From the NCBI GenBank assembly GCA_951640165.1, contig OX621260.1, positions 17,316,001-17,380,000 of the forward strand: 64,000 bases of DNA, in the 5' to 3' direction. Position 1 is the stretch's first letter. Each line of letters begins with the position of its first letter. The notes beneath the pieces were generated by a model. That model was not told where the DNA came from and made no database searches. It saw only the letters and a program-made list of their open reading frames with translations. This document shows positions 31,848-41,215 of this stretch, in pieces. This DNA is from Pseudoips prasinana (taxonomy: Eukaryota > Arthropoda > Insecta > Lepidoptera > Nolidae). The position numbers and the translations under genes are program-made.

Positions 31848-32444
31848 TTAACTTTCCAATAAATCAATCAAATCTTGCGTATCCACGACATCTTTATCAC
31901 TGTCTACAGAATCAGTATCATAATTGACAGAGCTTTTGTAAGGCCGCAATGCATCAGCAGGTACCATTGCAACAAACTTCTTATAACCTTTCATTCCCTT
32001 TATACTGCGAATTTTATAGCGGTCGTTAGAACAGACTTGCACTATTTTGTAGGGACCTGCATATAATTTATCAATCTTGCGATTGACTCCAGTCTCACAA
32101 CTTGTATAGGCATTATTCCACAGTACCAGAGCGCCTTTCAGATATTTTCGTGCTTCTTTTCTATTTTCGTTACATTTTATGGACATATACTTTTGTTTCC
32201 TTCTGATGTTTTCGTTAGCCTTTTTACGCCTTTCCTTGCAGTCAACTACTAAATTTTTCCCCATCAAATCTGGTACTACACTCTTTTTATGGGAAAACAT
32301 AAGTTCGTAAGGGCTAAATTTTGTTGTATCCTGCACTGTGTGATTTATTCCCATGACGATTTCTGGAATTGCATCATCCCATGTGGAATGTTCCTTGTTA
32401 GCTGTCCTCAAAACATTTAATAATGTCCGGTTTACTCTTTCCAT
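31848..32444 (-). pseudogene. Integrase C-terminal part, split by frameshift
   Basis: The third piece of the retrotransposon polyprotein, 198 codons from the break to the stop. It begins with the catalytic glutamate context (ERVNRTLLNVLR), continues with FSPYELMF and contains a GPY/F-type module (YAGPYKIVQ) before an acidic tail ending DLIDLLES. It overlaps the pol frame by 13 bp in another phase. The change looks like loss of one base near 32440 rather than a programmed slip, since no slippery heptamer is evident. In related elements this region is continuous with the integrase core. Confidence 0.85.
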
Positions 32445-34684
32445 TGTCCATTAGCTCGTGGTACAGCTATAGCGTTCAAAGTATGGTGAATCTTATGATT
32501 TGTACAAAACTCCTTGAAATAACGACTGGTAAAAGATAATCCCCTATCTGAGACGATTCGGTTTGGGTAGCCAAGTATAGAAAATATCTCTCGCAGAATA
32601 GAAACTGTCTCGGTGGAACGAAGACTTTTGGCAGATCGAACTGCAACGAACTTGGTAAAGGAGTCTATAATCACCAATACATATTGATTTCCTTTCCTAG
32701 ATTTTGGAAATGGACCCATATGGTCTATGTGTACTGTATGCATTGGTTCATCTGGTTTATTTATAGGATAAATTTTTCCAGCTACTTTACCGTAGTTACC
32801 CTTTTTAAATAGACAATCCAAACAAGCCTCCACATATTTCCTTATAAATCGAGTCATACGTGAAAACCAGTAATCAGCTTTTATTGCTTCATCGCATTTC
32901 TTTAAACCTACATGACCGATATCATCATGAAACATTTTCATGATACGCCATCGAGCAGCTTTGGGAACTACCAAGCGCTCACCATGAATCGTTTTACGAT
33001 AAATGCGATTGTTTGAAATACAAAAATTGATTTTGACGTCATTGTTAGGATTTCCGCTTTTGAGTTGTTTGTAAATCGATTGGAGCTGTTCATCTTGAAG
33101 TTGCGCTGTAAGAAACCAGTCATTCACTTCTTCAACATTCATTATCGCAGAAACTGGATTTCGGCTCAACGCATCTACGTGCCGCATATTAGCTCCCGGT
33201 CGATATACGACTTCCATATCGAAATCTTGAATTTGAAGCCACCAACGGGCAATCCTAGGAACTAGATCTTTCTTAGTGAATGTGCTTCTTACCGCTGAGC
33301 AATCAGTGACGACCTTAAAATGAATACCCGTTATGTAAATCTTAAAACGCTTTAAGGATTCAACTACGGCTAACGTCTCTAATTCATAACTATGGTAATT
33401 CATTTCTTCTTTGGTTGTCACTCTACTAAAATAAATTACGGGTTTAAGGTCATTATCTGGTTGCTTCTGAAGAAGAATACCCGCTATACCCATTTTTGAG
33501 GCGTCTGCATGTATTTCTGTTTCATATTCGCGATTGTGAAGTGCTAAAACTGGTTTGTTAACAAGTAATGACTTTAATTTTAAAAATGCTTCATTTTGAA
33601 TTTCCTGCCATATCCAAGGCACGCAACTCTTAGTTAATTCAGTGAGAGGTCTTGCAATTATGGCAAAATTGTTGATAAATTTACGAAAGTAGGAACATAA
33701 TCCTATGAACTGGCGAACTTGATGAACATTTACCGGTGTGGGGAAATTATTTACGGCATCTAATTTCCTATCACCTGGCCGAATCCCATCAGGTGTCACA
33801 ACATGTCCCAAATAATTAACTTCTGATTTTAGGAATGCACATTTCCTTAGATTTAGCTTTAGATTAGCTTGTCTGAGAAGTGTAAATACTTTCTCCAAAA
33901 TGATAAGTCCACTATCGACATCAGAAGACGGAAGTAACAGATCGTCCATGAATGTCAATACTTCCTCGTAACGTAAAGACCCAAGAAGTTTATAAATAGT
34001 ACGCTGAAAAACCGCAGGCGCATTGGCAAGTCCAAATGGGACTCGTTTGTATTCCCATTGTCCATCTGGTGTTATAAATGCTGTGTATTTGGTAGCATCA
34101 GCAGAAAGCGGTATTTGATGATACCCTTGTGCCAAATCTAGGCTAGTGTAAAGGCATTTTCCCGCTAATTTGTTGAGCTGGTCATCAATGTGTGGCAAAG
34201 GAAACCTATCTTTGATTGTAATGGCATTTAAGGCCCTATAGTCTACACAGAGCCTACTATCTCCATTCTTCTTCTTAACCAGAATAGCAGGTGAGGCATA
34301 ATTAGATTCCGATTCCTTTATTATGCCCGCATCTAACAGGTCCTTTACCTTTGACCGAACAATTTCTAATTCTTTCGGAGCTAGTCTGTATGGTTTATGA
34401 AAGACAGGAATATTTGATGTCAACTGAATCGTCATTTCAGACAATGTTGTTTGCCCAAGGTCATTGGTGTCACTAGCAAAACAATCTTTATATTTTAGTA
34501 ATAATTCAAAAAGCTTGGCTTTACCATACGGCAATAATTCTCCTATATCTATATTTGATAGTGGTATATCTCCAATTTTACAGGTACATAAATAATGTAG
34601 TGTTTGCTCTGGTGCAAGTTCTAAGATACTCTTCACTTGTAATATTGTATAGGGTTGAGTACGAAGTTGAATAAGTTCAGGCCT
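32432..34684 (-). CDS. Gypsy pol: reverse transcriptase, RNase H, integrase core
   Basis: Copies element RNA into DNA and integrates it. The first ATG-type start is unclear: 34636 is GTG, and the frame is open upstream past 34684, where an acceptor-like CCACAG precedes it. RT: LVKKKNGDSRLCVDYRALN (about 34220-34290), LDLAQGYHQIPL, FGLANAPAVFQR, then FMDD at about 33943-33954 in place of the usual Y-x-DD. RNase H: ADASKMGIAGILLQ (about 33475-33515). Integrase: zinc finger H-x-H...C-x2-C (HDDIGHVG...CLDC, about 32815-32935), catalytic D in HIDHMGPFPKS and D in SDRGLSF. The frame ends at 32432, just before the catalytic glutamate, because of a frameshift. Integrase from this copy would therefore be inactive. 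Confidence 0.93.
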   Translation of the reverse strand, partial: RPELIQLRTQPYTILQVKSILELAPEQTLHYLCTCKIGDIPLSNIDIGELLPYGKAKLFELLLKYKDCFASDTNDLGQTTLSEMTIQLTSNIPVFHKPYRLAPKELEIVRSKVKDLLDAGIIKESESNYASPAILVKKKNGDSRLCVDYRALNAITIKDRFPLPHIDDQLNKLAGKCLYTSLDLAQGYHQIPLSADATKYTAFITPDGQWEYKRVPFGLANAPAVFQRTIYKLLGSLRYEEVLTFMDDLLLPSSDVDSGLIILEKVFTLLRQANLKLNLRKCAFLKSEVNYLGHVVTPDGIRPGDRKLDAVNNFPTPVNVHQVRQFIGLCSYFRKFINNFAIIARPLTELTKSCVPWIWQEIQNEAFLKLKSLLVNKPVLALHNREYETEIHADASKMGIAGILLQKQPDNDLKPVIYFSRVTTKEEMNYHSYELETLAVVESLKRFKIYITGIHFKVVTDCSAVRSTFTKKDLVPRIARWWLQIQDFDMEVVYRPGANMRHVDALSRNPVSAIMNVEEVNDWFLTAQLQDEQLQSIYKQLKSGNPNNDVKINFCISNNRIYRKTIHGERLVVPKAARWRIMKMFHDDIGHVGLKKCDEAIKADYWFSRMTRFIRKYVEACLDCLFKKGNYGKVAGKIYPINKPDEPMHTVHIDHMGPFPKSRKGNQYVLVIIDSFTKFVAVRSAKSLRSTETVSILREIFSILGYPNRIVSDRGLSFTSRYFKEFCTNHKIHHTLNAIAVPRANGQWKE

Positions 34685-35215
34685 CTGTGGAAACGCGAAA
34701 CAGAAAACATTTTGGAGCTAGGTGAACACTGTGAGCAATTTTCGGCAAGCAATCCAGTTTTAAGACGTCCTAATAAAACTTAAAATAATAATTTTAAATA
34801 GAACATACATGTATATACTTAAATAATAATAGAATTATCTTTGATATCTAAATTTAAAATGGTAATAAATAAACATATTAATAAATATTCACAAGAAATT
34901 TAATGATAGAGTAATAAAACATAATCTAAAGAAATCGTTACAGTAAACTGTTCAGAATCAGCGTATGGTGTACCAGTATAATATATAATTAGCAGATACA
35001 GACAATTCTAAATGATACAGACAGAATCCAGCAACCTTTGTTTGCGGAATAATCAGAACATCAGAATCTGTAGGCGTTTGGTCAGATAACAGAACAGAAA
35101 CAGACAGATAACAGAAACAGACAGAACAGAGGGGGGGACACTCAGTGTCACATCTGAAATAAAACAGAAGGCGCAAGGCCCCAGACAGATTAATTAAACA
35201 AGAAAAATAACGCAC
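34685..35215 (-). other. Intron-like segment between protease and RT
   Basis: On the minus strand the 5' border reads AAAG|GTGCGT (GT at 35215-35214). The 3' border is a pyrimidine-rich run ending TTTCCACAG (AG at 34686-34685). A CTCAC branch-point-like word lies about 45-50 bases before the 3' border. Both borders fall between codons, and the flanking frames agree. The interior is AT-rich with several stops (34770-34960), and the gag-pro frame reads about 86 codons into it. Possibly a regulated intron; alternatively decayed coding DNA. Confidence 0.5.
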
Positions 35216-36937
35216 CTTTGTTTTGTCGGCCTGAAGCGATTCGCCATCATTGTTCTTCAGATTGGTTGAATTAGTCTCCATGGATTCACATAGTACCGCA
35301 CGGGTGATGAGATTATCTTTCTTCCAAAATAACTGTTCTTGACTCATGTTGTAGATACGGATATATCCTTTTTTCCCAGTTAGTAAAGCAGCAAGTATAG
35401 CGAAATTTTTACCGTTGAAGTTATGGAATCGTGGTGATGTACAGACGTCATTTTCGAGGGCATTCCCTACAATATTCACTTCGACAAAAGCAGAAGCTTG
35501 TGGTGGTAACTGAACATCCGAAGAGCTCGTAATCGCAAATTTCCCATCCAATAAATCATTGCGCAACACAGTTTCATCCTTTAATATAGCAGAATCCTGG
35601 GTAGTAATTAATGAAATTCCTTTAGCGTTTATAATAGGTTGTCCAATAAGTATGTCAACATTAGCAGGCAATTCCAAGTGGGTAACCACTGCAATCGTAT
35701 CAAAAGTTAGTCCATCAATTGACATTACTAGATTCACTTGACCCATAGCTGGTACTGAATATCCAGTAAATCCTTTCAGAAAGGCTTCTGTTTCTCTTAC
35801 AATATAACCTAGTTCCTTTACCATTTTCAGTGAAACAACGTTCAGTTGTGCTCCAGTATCTAAATATCCGGAAAATGATTTTTTACCGACACAAACATCT
35901 TTTTTATAAATGTCATTCAAATTGTGAACGATATTGATAGGTGCTGCTCCGCCTTTTGAGTTTTGCAACAGGTTTTCTATTTTGGGACAACGGTTTATAT
36001 TGTGTCCAACTTCAGAACAAAATTTACAAATTCTTTTATCAGGGACGGGGCAGTTTTTTACCACGTGTTCAGTGGAATTACACCTAAAACAATTCATCCG
36101 ACGAAATGTTGGAGTTGTAGTAATACGGGAAGTTGAAGGCACACTCGTAGGTAAAGTAACAGGAATACACCTCTTCTCAGGTTCAAACCTGGATGTCCGC
36201 GGGTAACTCGGGTTGATATTTTTCATTTCGGTTTTATGGCGGTAACTTTCAAATGTAAACAAATATCCACTGTAAAATTCTTCGGGAGTATCGCATTTAA
36301 ACGCTTTTGCATTATTTTGTAAATCCAGTGGTAGGCCTTTAATTAAACAAGAGAGGGCAGCAGCATCATCTAAACGACAGCGGCGACACATAGCCAGCTT
36401 ATCATGATAATAATGAGTTACAGTTTCATTGTTTAACTTCTTTCGGGTTACTAGTTCTTCTAACATATCTGCGTACTCAAAACTTCTTGGAAAAGCACTA
36501 ATAAGTAACGATTTCCACTGTTCCCAAGAGTAATTGTACTCATCTAAACGACTAAACCATAATTGTGCTTGACCAACGAGGCGAGTTTGCATTATGACGA
36601 TCTTTGTATAGTCATTCCACTTATGTACCAATCCCAGTTGGTCTATTTTAGCCAACCAGTTTTTCACATTTGTTTCGTGATTATCGGGATCAAAAGCGGG
36701 TATGATTTTCTCACCTGAAATATTTCTAATCGATCGTGATTGATCACAAAACTTCTCAACCATTCCTTCCAATTTGGTAGACAGTAATCTTTCAAGTAGC
36801 ACGTTCGGATGTATATCTTCGTCGTCCATATTAACTTGAACTTGGTCAACACTAAAGTTTCCCGTACTCGTAACGGATTCGGAAGGTTTTGATTTTTTTA
36901 ACATTATCCGATTTTTCTTTCGCGCAGATCTCTTCAT
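34958..36937 (-). CDS. Gypsy gag-protease polyprotein
   Basis: Structural Gag plus aspartic protease. I choose the ATG at 36937 (MKRSARKKNRIML); an in-frame ATG at 37003 lies inside the LTR and is less likely. Gag has a basic N-terminus, a capsid-like region (WLAKIDQLGLVHKWNDYTKI, FSRLDEYNYSWEQWKSLL) and two CCHC knuckles: CFRCNSTEHVVKNC and CKFCSEVGHNINRC (about 36005-36095). Protease has DTGA in GYLDTGAQLNVVS (about 35850) and the later hydrophobic ILIGQPII. The last ~86 codons after ADKTK (beyond 35216) are cysteine- and leucine-rich, unlike a polyprotein linker, and are probably read-through of the intron-like segment. No frame breaks in the gag or protease domains. Confidence 0.93.
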   Translation of the reverse strand: MKRSARKKNRIMLKKSKPSESVTSTGNFSVDQVQVNMDDEDIHPNVLLERLLSTKLEGMVEKFCDQSRSIRNISGEKIIPAFDPDNHETNVKNWLAKIDQLGLVHKWNDYTKIVIMQTRLVGQAQLWFSRLDEYNYSWEQWKSLLISAFPRSFEYADMLEELVTRKKLNNETVTHYYHDKLAMCRRCRLDDAAALSCLIKGLPLDLQNNAKAFKCDTPEEFYSGYLFTFESYRHKTEMKNINPSYPRTSRFEPEKRCIPVTLPTSVPSTSRITTTPTFRRMNCFRCNSTEHVVKNCPVPDKRICKFCSEVGHNINRCPKIENLLQNSKGGAAPINIVHNLNDIYKKDVCVGKKSFSGYLDTGAQLNVVSLKMVKELGYIVRETEAFLKGFTGYSVPAMGQVNLVMSIDGLTFDTIAVVTHLELPANVDILIGQPIINAKGISLITTQDSAILKDETVLRNDLLDGKFAITSSSDVQLPPQASAFVEVNIVGNALENDVCTSPRFHNFNGKNFAILAALLTGKKGYIRIYNMSQEQLFWKKDNLITRAVLCESMETNSTNLKNNDGESLQADKTKVRYFSCLINLSGALRLLFYFRCDTECPPLCSVCFCYLSVSVLLSDQTPTDSDVLIIPQTKVAGFCLYHLELSVSANYILYWYTIR

Positions 36938-36984
36938 TTTCTGGGTTCGATATATAGAAATATATATAAAATGCCACTTCTGAA

Positions 36985-37175
36985 TGTAAAGATGTACAAA
37001 CACTTTTATTTTTCAATATTTTAATTAATATTAGACAGCAATCACAGTCGTGTACCACCGCGGCCATCGAGAGATACCCCCCACGACGTTTTTTCAGCCG
37101 CAAGCCCGACGTCACCGCACCCGAGCGCTTCCGACCGTTGGCGATTACTCCCGATTAAGATAGCGGCGCGTAACA
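36985..37175 (-). repeat. 5' LTR (191 bp)
   Basis: Same length and, by eye, same sequence as the 3' LTR. Its GC-rich sense-5' half (GCGCCGCTATCTTAATCGGG on) and AT-rich sense-3' half suggest a promoter/U3-R-U5 layout, which I cannot divide further. Confidence 0.93.
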
Positions 37176-37251
37176 ATATATTTTGTAGTTGATTTTAAAT
37201 TCCCTAGAATAAAATTAATACAGTGTTTAAAATAAAAGAAAAAACAATAAG

Positions 37252-37371
37252 CCGAATGACCTCCACTGCAGCCCAAAAGGCTCCCCAAAGGCCTCCACAA
37301 ATCACATAATCATTTGTCCAACCTGTAGGACGCCTGCCCACTCTGCGTCTTCAGGTTCGTAGTCGCCACAA
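37252..37371 (-). mobile_element. Diverged RTE-type LINE 3' end
   Basis: CCTCCACTGCAGCCCAAAAG...GGCCTCCACAA...CTGCGTCTTCAGGTTCGTAG: the reversed LINE tail, older than the next copy. The LTR element lies ~75 bp to its left. Confidence 0.6.
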
Positions 37372-37386
37372 AAAATACATAATATA

Positions 37387-37576
37387 TCATCATCATTATC
37401 ATCATATCAGCCGAAAGACATCCACTGCTGGACAAAGGCCTCCCCCAAAGGTCTCCACAATTGCCGGTCTTGCGCTATTCACATCCAGCAGTTTCAGCGA
37501 CACGCACAAGATCATCGGTCCGAGTTGTAGGCCTGACCACGCTGCGTCTTCCGTTTCGTGGTCGCCACTCGAGGAT
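37387..37576 (-). mobile_element. RTE-type LINE 3' end
   Basis: ATCATCATTATCATCATATC, then GCCTCCCCCAAAGGTCTCC and CACGCTGCGTCTTCCGTTTC. Followed by a TA microsatellite at 37574-37596. Confidence 0.78.
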
Positions 37577-38162
37577 ATACATATATATATATATATCACA
37601 ATAATATTAGTCAATATTAAAATATATTAAATCCACACTATTATGCATCTATATACATAGTAACTTGTTATTCTTTACGATCATGAGGTTTGATGATAAT
37701 TGCAATCCACTTCGTATCGTCTTCTCAGTTAATCGAATTTACTCATGGAATATATCTCCCATAGCCATTCGTAGCTTTAATATAAACACAGGGTTTAAAA
37801 ATTCGGATGTTATACCCGTTACTGATTTGAATAGATTGAAAATTGATTTGATTTGAAAATGATTTTTCCAGTGGCAGCACGTGCTGTGACTGCAATATTT
37901 TAGAGCAACAGCGATTGCTGTGGACTCGGCTTATACAAATAATAATTATATTCCTTTTTTTAACCGACTTAATAAGGATTATTATTATGTACACCGATTA
38001 CTCGGATATTTATGATCCGATTTACGTGAATTTTCTTTAGTTTGATGCGGATTATAACTGTATATGAAATATAAGCGGCGAAGAGTCCATACAACACTAT
38101 TTTCTCGGCTTCTTTTTTTTTACTTATCTAACAATTTTACTCGGATGTGTGTTTGATGTCAG
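37577..38162. other. No supported gene
   Basis: AT-rich sequence with a dinucleotide TA run at the left edge. CAGCACGTGCTG near 37876 is a lone palindrome. Confidence 0.45.
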
Positions 38163-38250
38163 AACAGTTAAAACAGTCGTCTCGCCACTTAGTGTCCTGG
38201 GTTCGAGTCCAGGTGTGCTTTGTGTCCGTCAAATATATGTTTGTCAAGTA
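38163..38250 (+). mobile_element. SINE-C fragment
   Basis: CAGTCGTCTCGCCACTTAGT, box B GGTTCGAGTCC, then GTGTCCGTCAAATATATGTTTG. Body mostly deleted. Confidence 0.65.
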
Positions 38251-38264
38251 CCGTTGACATTAAA

Positions 38265-38567
38265 AAACCGGCCAAGTGCGAGTCGGACTCGCGCATGAAG
38301 GGTTCCGTACCATTATCTATAAAAAGGAGCAAAAAATATCACGTTTGTTGTATGGGAGCCCCCTTAAATATTTATTTTATTTTGTTTTTTTAGTATTTGT
38401 TTGTTATAGTGGCAACAGAAATACATCATATTATTATGTGAAAATTTCAACTGTCAAACTATCACGGTTCATGAGATACAGCCTGGTGACAGTCGGACAG
38501 ACAGACAGCGAAGTCTTAGTAATAGGGTCCCGTTTTACCCTTTGGTTACGGAACCTTAAGAATTAGT
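38265..38567 (+). mobile_element. Interspersed lepidopteran repeat (CCGGCCAAGTGCGAGTCGG type)
   Basis: Starts with ACCGGCCAAGTGCGAGTCGG and AAGGGTTCCGTACCA, has GTATGGGAGCCCCCTTAAAT and CATGAGATACAGCCTGGTGA, and ends GGTTACGGAACCTTA. I recognise it as a repeat common in moths and butterflies, but cannot place its class. The 96-codon open frame over it is not a gene. Confidence 0.7.
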
Positions 38568-39026
38568 GTAAAATATTTCGTGAAATTGAGCTTATAACAA
38601 AACTAAAGTAGCAAATCGTTCCACCATCGTCACAAAACATAATGAACCGATTATCCGTATAAAAACTGCAGTTTTATAGCTTAAATTAAGGTCGTAACTA
38701 TCGTTGGTATTGCACAAGCAGTCTCAAGTTTCCAATTACATCTCGCCCAGTTCAGCCAACTCATATAAAAGTTGTCACAACGCGTGTCTCCAACTAGGTC
38801 TTAGTTTAGCCACTGTTATGACTTTAATCATATCAACTAAGATCTAATATTACACCCCTGTCGTCCGCGTTTTAATAAACTTACAACAAAACTCAAAACT
38901 TAAATACTACAGCAGTGTACAACTCTTCGAAAAGCATGCACTAGGGTGCTGATTACATTAAAGAAAACAATCGAGGGATTGTTTTCCACAACCACGACTC
39001 CATTTAGATATTCCTTTTAATAAATA
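38568..39026. other. No supported feature
   Basis: AT-rich, unassigned. Confidence 0.45.
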
Positions 39027-39240
39027 ATTATCCTGGAATACCATTTACACACGGCCATCTGATCCCAAACTAAACAGAGCTTGTACTATGGAAACCAGAT
39101 AAATGATATATTACACATACTAGTGTTCTTTTGTAAATACATACGTATATAGATAATTACACCCAGATTCAGGACTAACAGACATGTACATGCATACAAA
39201 TACCTGTCCTGGGTTAAAACTATAAGTATTTACAATTAGT
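39027..39240 (-). mobile_element. SINE-A, head missing
   Basis: Tail to ACCTGTCCTGGGTT, then breaks before box B. Confidence 0.8.
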
Positions 39241-39343
39241 ATTTAAAAAATCCTTAAATAACCAATTTGACAATAACTTCAAGAAACGTAATCGTATTCA
39301 ACGAAATCATTATTATCTTAAATTTAATTATAACTATATATGA

Positions 39344-39465
39344 TCAAATAATAATAATATCCTGGGACATCATTTACACACGGCCATCAGATCACAAACT
39401 AAGCAGAGCTTGTACTATGGAAACCAGATAACTGATATACTACTATTCTTTTGTAAATACATGTT
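39344..39465 (-). mobile_element. SINE-A, 3' third only
   Basis: ATAATAATAATATCCTGGGA to TTTTGTAAATACATG. The second partial copy within 320 bp in the same orientation. Confidence 0.8.
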
Positions 39466-39537
39466 TGTAGTCACGATCTAGTAATCTATTTGTAGCTAGA
39501 ATTAAATAAATATAGTTAATTTGTAATACTATTTATA

Positions 39538-39712
39538 CTAGAGCGACCACGAACCGGAAGACGCAGCGTGGGCAGGGATGGACCGATGATTTTGTGAGCG
39601 TCGCTGGAAGTCGCTGGATAGCGGATATCGCAAGACCGGCAGTTGTAGATATCTTTGGGGGAGGCCTTTGTCCAGCAGTTGGCATCTTTCGGCTGATATG
39701 ATGATGATAGAA
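39538..39712 (+). mobile_element. RTE-type LINE 3' end
   Basis: AAGACGCAGCGTGGGCAGGG, GATTTTGTGAGCGTCGCTGG, GGGGGAGGCCTTTGTCCAGC and the ATGATGATAG tail. A diverged LINE-like 3' UTR on the other strand (AATGTTTATTTGACAAC...) starts near 39725. Confidence 0.78.
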
Positions 39713-40170
39713 TAGAATAGAATAATGTTTATTTGACAACAAACACACGTACATTAAAGGTGTTATAAATTAAACATGGCCCACTATGTTTTGCTCTTAT
39801 AAGCGTACAAATATTTTTATGAAGCTAAATACATTACTGTTTTTCAAAAACACAATCTAACAATATAATGTCAATTTATAATTTAAATTCAAAGAAATCA
39901 TGAATGCTATAAAAACATTTTTCATCAAGCCACCGCGTTAACTCTTTTTTAAATTTAGAAAATGTCATTGATTTAAAATTATTAGGAATCTTATTGAATA
40001 TTTGGTAAGGATTATAGATTGACTATGCATGTTCTGACAAGTTTCAAAGCTTGTAAAAGTATGTGTAAATAAAAAAAATAAAAATACACTGTTGTCACGT
40101 TAAAACTGGCATTTCTAGATGTTCTATAAATTCTTTGAATTCGTAGAAATATTACAAATATTTTTGATTA
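39713..40170 (-). mobile_element. Probable LINE 3' UTR
   Basis: An ATAGA repeat, then TGTTTATTTGACAACAAACA and CCACTATGTTTTGCTCTTAT. A similar order (TTTATTTGTTGAACATAAGT, CACTATGTTTTGCTTTGCAA) occurs at 61615-61690. Unknown family. Confidence 0.4.
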
Positions 40171-40174
40171 TATT

Positions 40175-40315
40175 GTACAGACGCCTGCACATTAAGCTAC
40201 CCTAATCAATCCAATTTCCCTAATTGAAAGTGAACCTTATGCTTGTGTGATAAAGTAGAAAATCTATAAAATAAATTTGACAGATTGGGGTATCTGGATG
40301 TTCTGGCGTCTGTAC
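40175..40315 (+). mobile_element. MITE-A copy 3
   Basis: 141 bp, ends GTACAGACGCCTGCA and GTTCTGGCGTCTGTAC. Slightly more diverged arms. Confidence 0.85.
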
Positions 40316-40685
40316 CGTGTGTGCGTAGCCGTGGAATAACAAAACAAGTGTTTACTTAGAATTTTCAGAATTCAATTCCAATATAGAATTTAGGAGACCT
40401 TATGATAAGACTCGGGCAGGTCGTGGATTAGTCTAGAGATTTGAAACTTAGATTAGTTTTAGATATTGCATAGATTTTCGATTGGATGGGGACACAATGG
40501 CAAATATCTTTACCTACTTAGAAATGACCGAAAAGGAGTATCAAAATTTAAAAGAATATCAGGTCAAGTGAAAATAAAAGGATTTAATTTTTTACATTCC
40601 ACTAGCCGTGTAGGTTTTCGGTAAGATGCCGTTAAAAGCCAAGAACGTAAGAAAAAATATCGAATGAATTGTATAAATTCGAGTA
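40316..40685. other. No supported feature
   Basis: AT-rich, unassigned. Confidence 0.45.
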
Positions 40686-40850
40686 CCACGGTACGGAGGC
40701 GGAGTGGTAAATACATGGGCTCGGATATCCCGCGGGTCGTGGGTTTGATTCCCGCCCGCACTTAGATTAACACAATTCATGTTATAGATGTCTGAAACTT
40801 GTTTTCAGTTTAGCATGTTTAAAATGCTAAAAGTAATAAATAAAATAATA
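40686..40850 (+). mobile_element. tRNA-headed SINE, separate type
   Basis: GGCGGAGTGGTAAATACATG (box A region) and GTCGTGGGTTTGATTCCCGC (box B), followed by an unrelated body and an AATAATAGTTAATAATAA tail. One copy only in this window. Confidence 0.55.
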
Positions 40851-41000
40851 GTTAATAATAAAAACTATGATTTAAGAAATATTCATTTCTATTTGTGTTA
40901 GGTACTTTGAGTCTGAGAATTGAATATTTGTTAATTCCTCGAAAGATACGGATTTAATTTCCCGAATACGGACATTGTCTTTATTAAATGACACAAAATT

Positions 41001-41208
41001 GACTGCACGTGTAGCGCAGCGGCTAAGACAGTCGCCACTCCGCTTCGTGTCGCGGGTTCGAGTCCCGCGCCGAACGACTATTTGTGTGACCCATTAATAG
41101 TTGTTCTGAGACTGGATGTAATTTATGTCCGTCTATTATATGTTTGTAAAGTACCCCGCGACACAGGCATCAGGTTCCCTAGTGCGGGCGTCGTCTTTTA
41201 AAATATAG
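41001..41208 (+). mobile_element. SINE-C, full length
   Basis: Head GTAGCGCAGCGGCTAAGACA (box A) with box B GGGTTCGAGTCCC. Body CTGAGACTGGATGTAATTTA, tail AAGTACCCCGCGACACAGGC and CCTAGTGCGGGCG. The reference copy for SINE-C here; the head is tRNA-like, but 3' extension and repeats elsewhere exclude a tRNA gene. Confidence 0.82.
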
Positions 41209-41215
41209 TAATATA

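Larger units (their letters stand above)
31527..37175 (-). mobile_element. Ty3/gypsy LTR retrotransposon, near-intact
   Basis: 5649 bp, minus strand, flanked by ATAT duplications (31523-31526 and 37176-37179). Order in the sense direction: 5' LTR, gag with two zinc knuckles, protease, a 531-bp intron-like segment, reverse transcriptase, RNase H, integrase, a frameshift, the integrase tail, 3' LTR. The PR-RT-RH-IN order places it in Ty3/gypsy. There is no envelope gene. The primer-binding site is not clear: the bases next to the 5' LTR read TTCAGAAGTGGCATTTTA on the minus strand, with TGG eight bases in. No strong polypurine tract precedes the 3' LTR. Confidence 0.95.

Noticed and set aside
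32425..32450. Programmed frameshift in integrase
   Set aside because: No slippery heptamer or downstream structure is evident, and the position just before the catalytic glutamate is not a usual recoding site. A simple one-base loss is likelier.
36960..36984. Clear tRNA primer-binding site next to the 5' LTR
   Set aside because: The sense sequence starts TTCAGAAGTGG and does not show a convincing match to a tRNA 3' end from what I can recall, so none is called.
31527..37175. Endogenous errantivirus or retrovirus with envelope
   Set aside because: No envelope frame between integrase and the 3' LTR: only ~130 bp remain.
40686..40765. tRNA gene with GGGTTTGATTCCC box B
   Set aside because: The acceptor stem does not close and an ATT/AAT-rich tail follows. 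More likely a SINE head.
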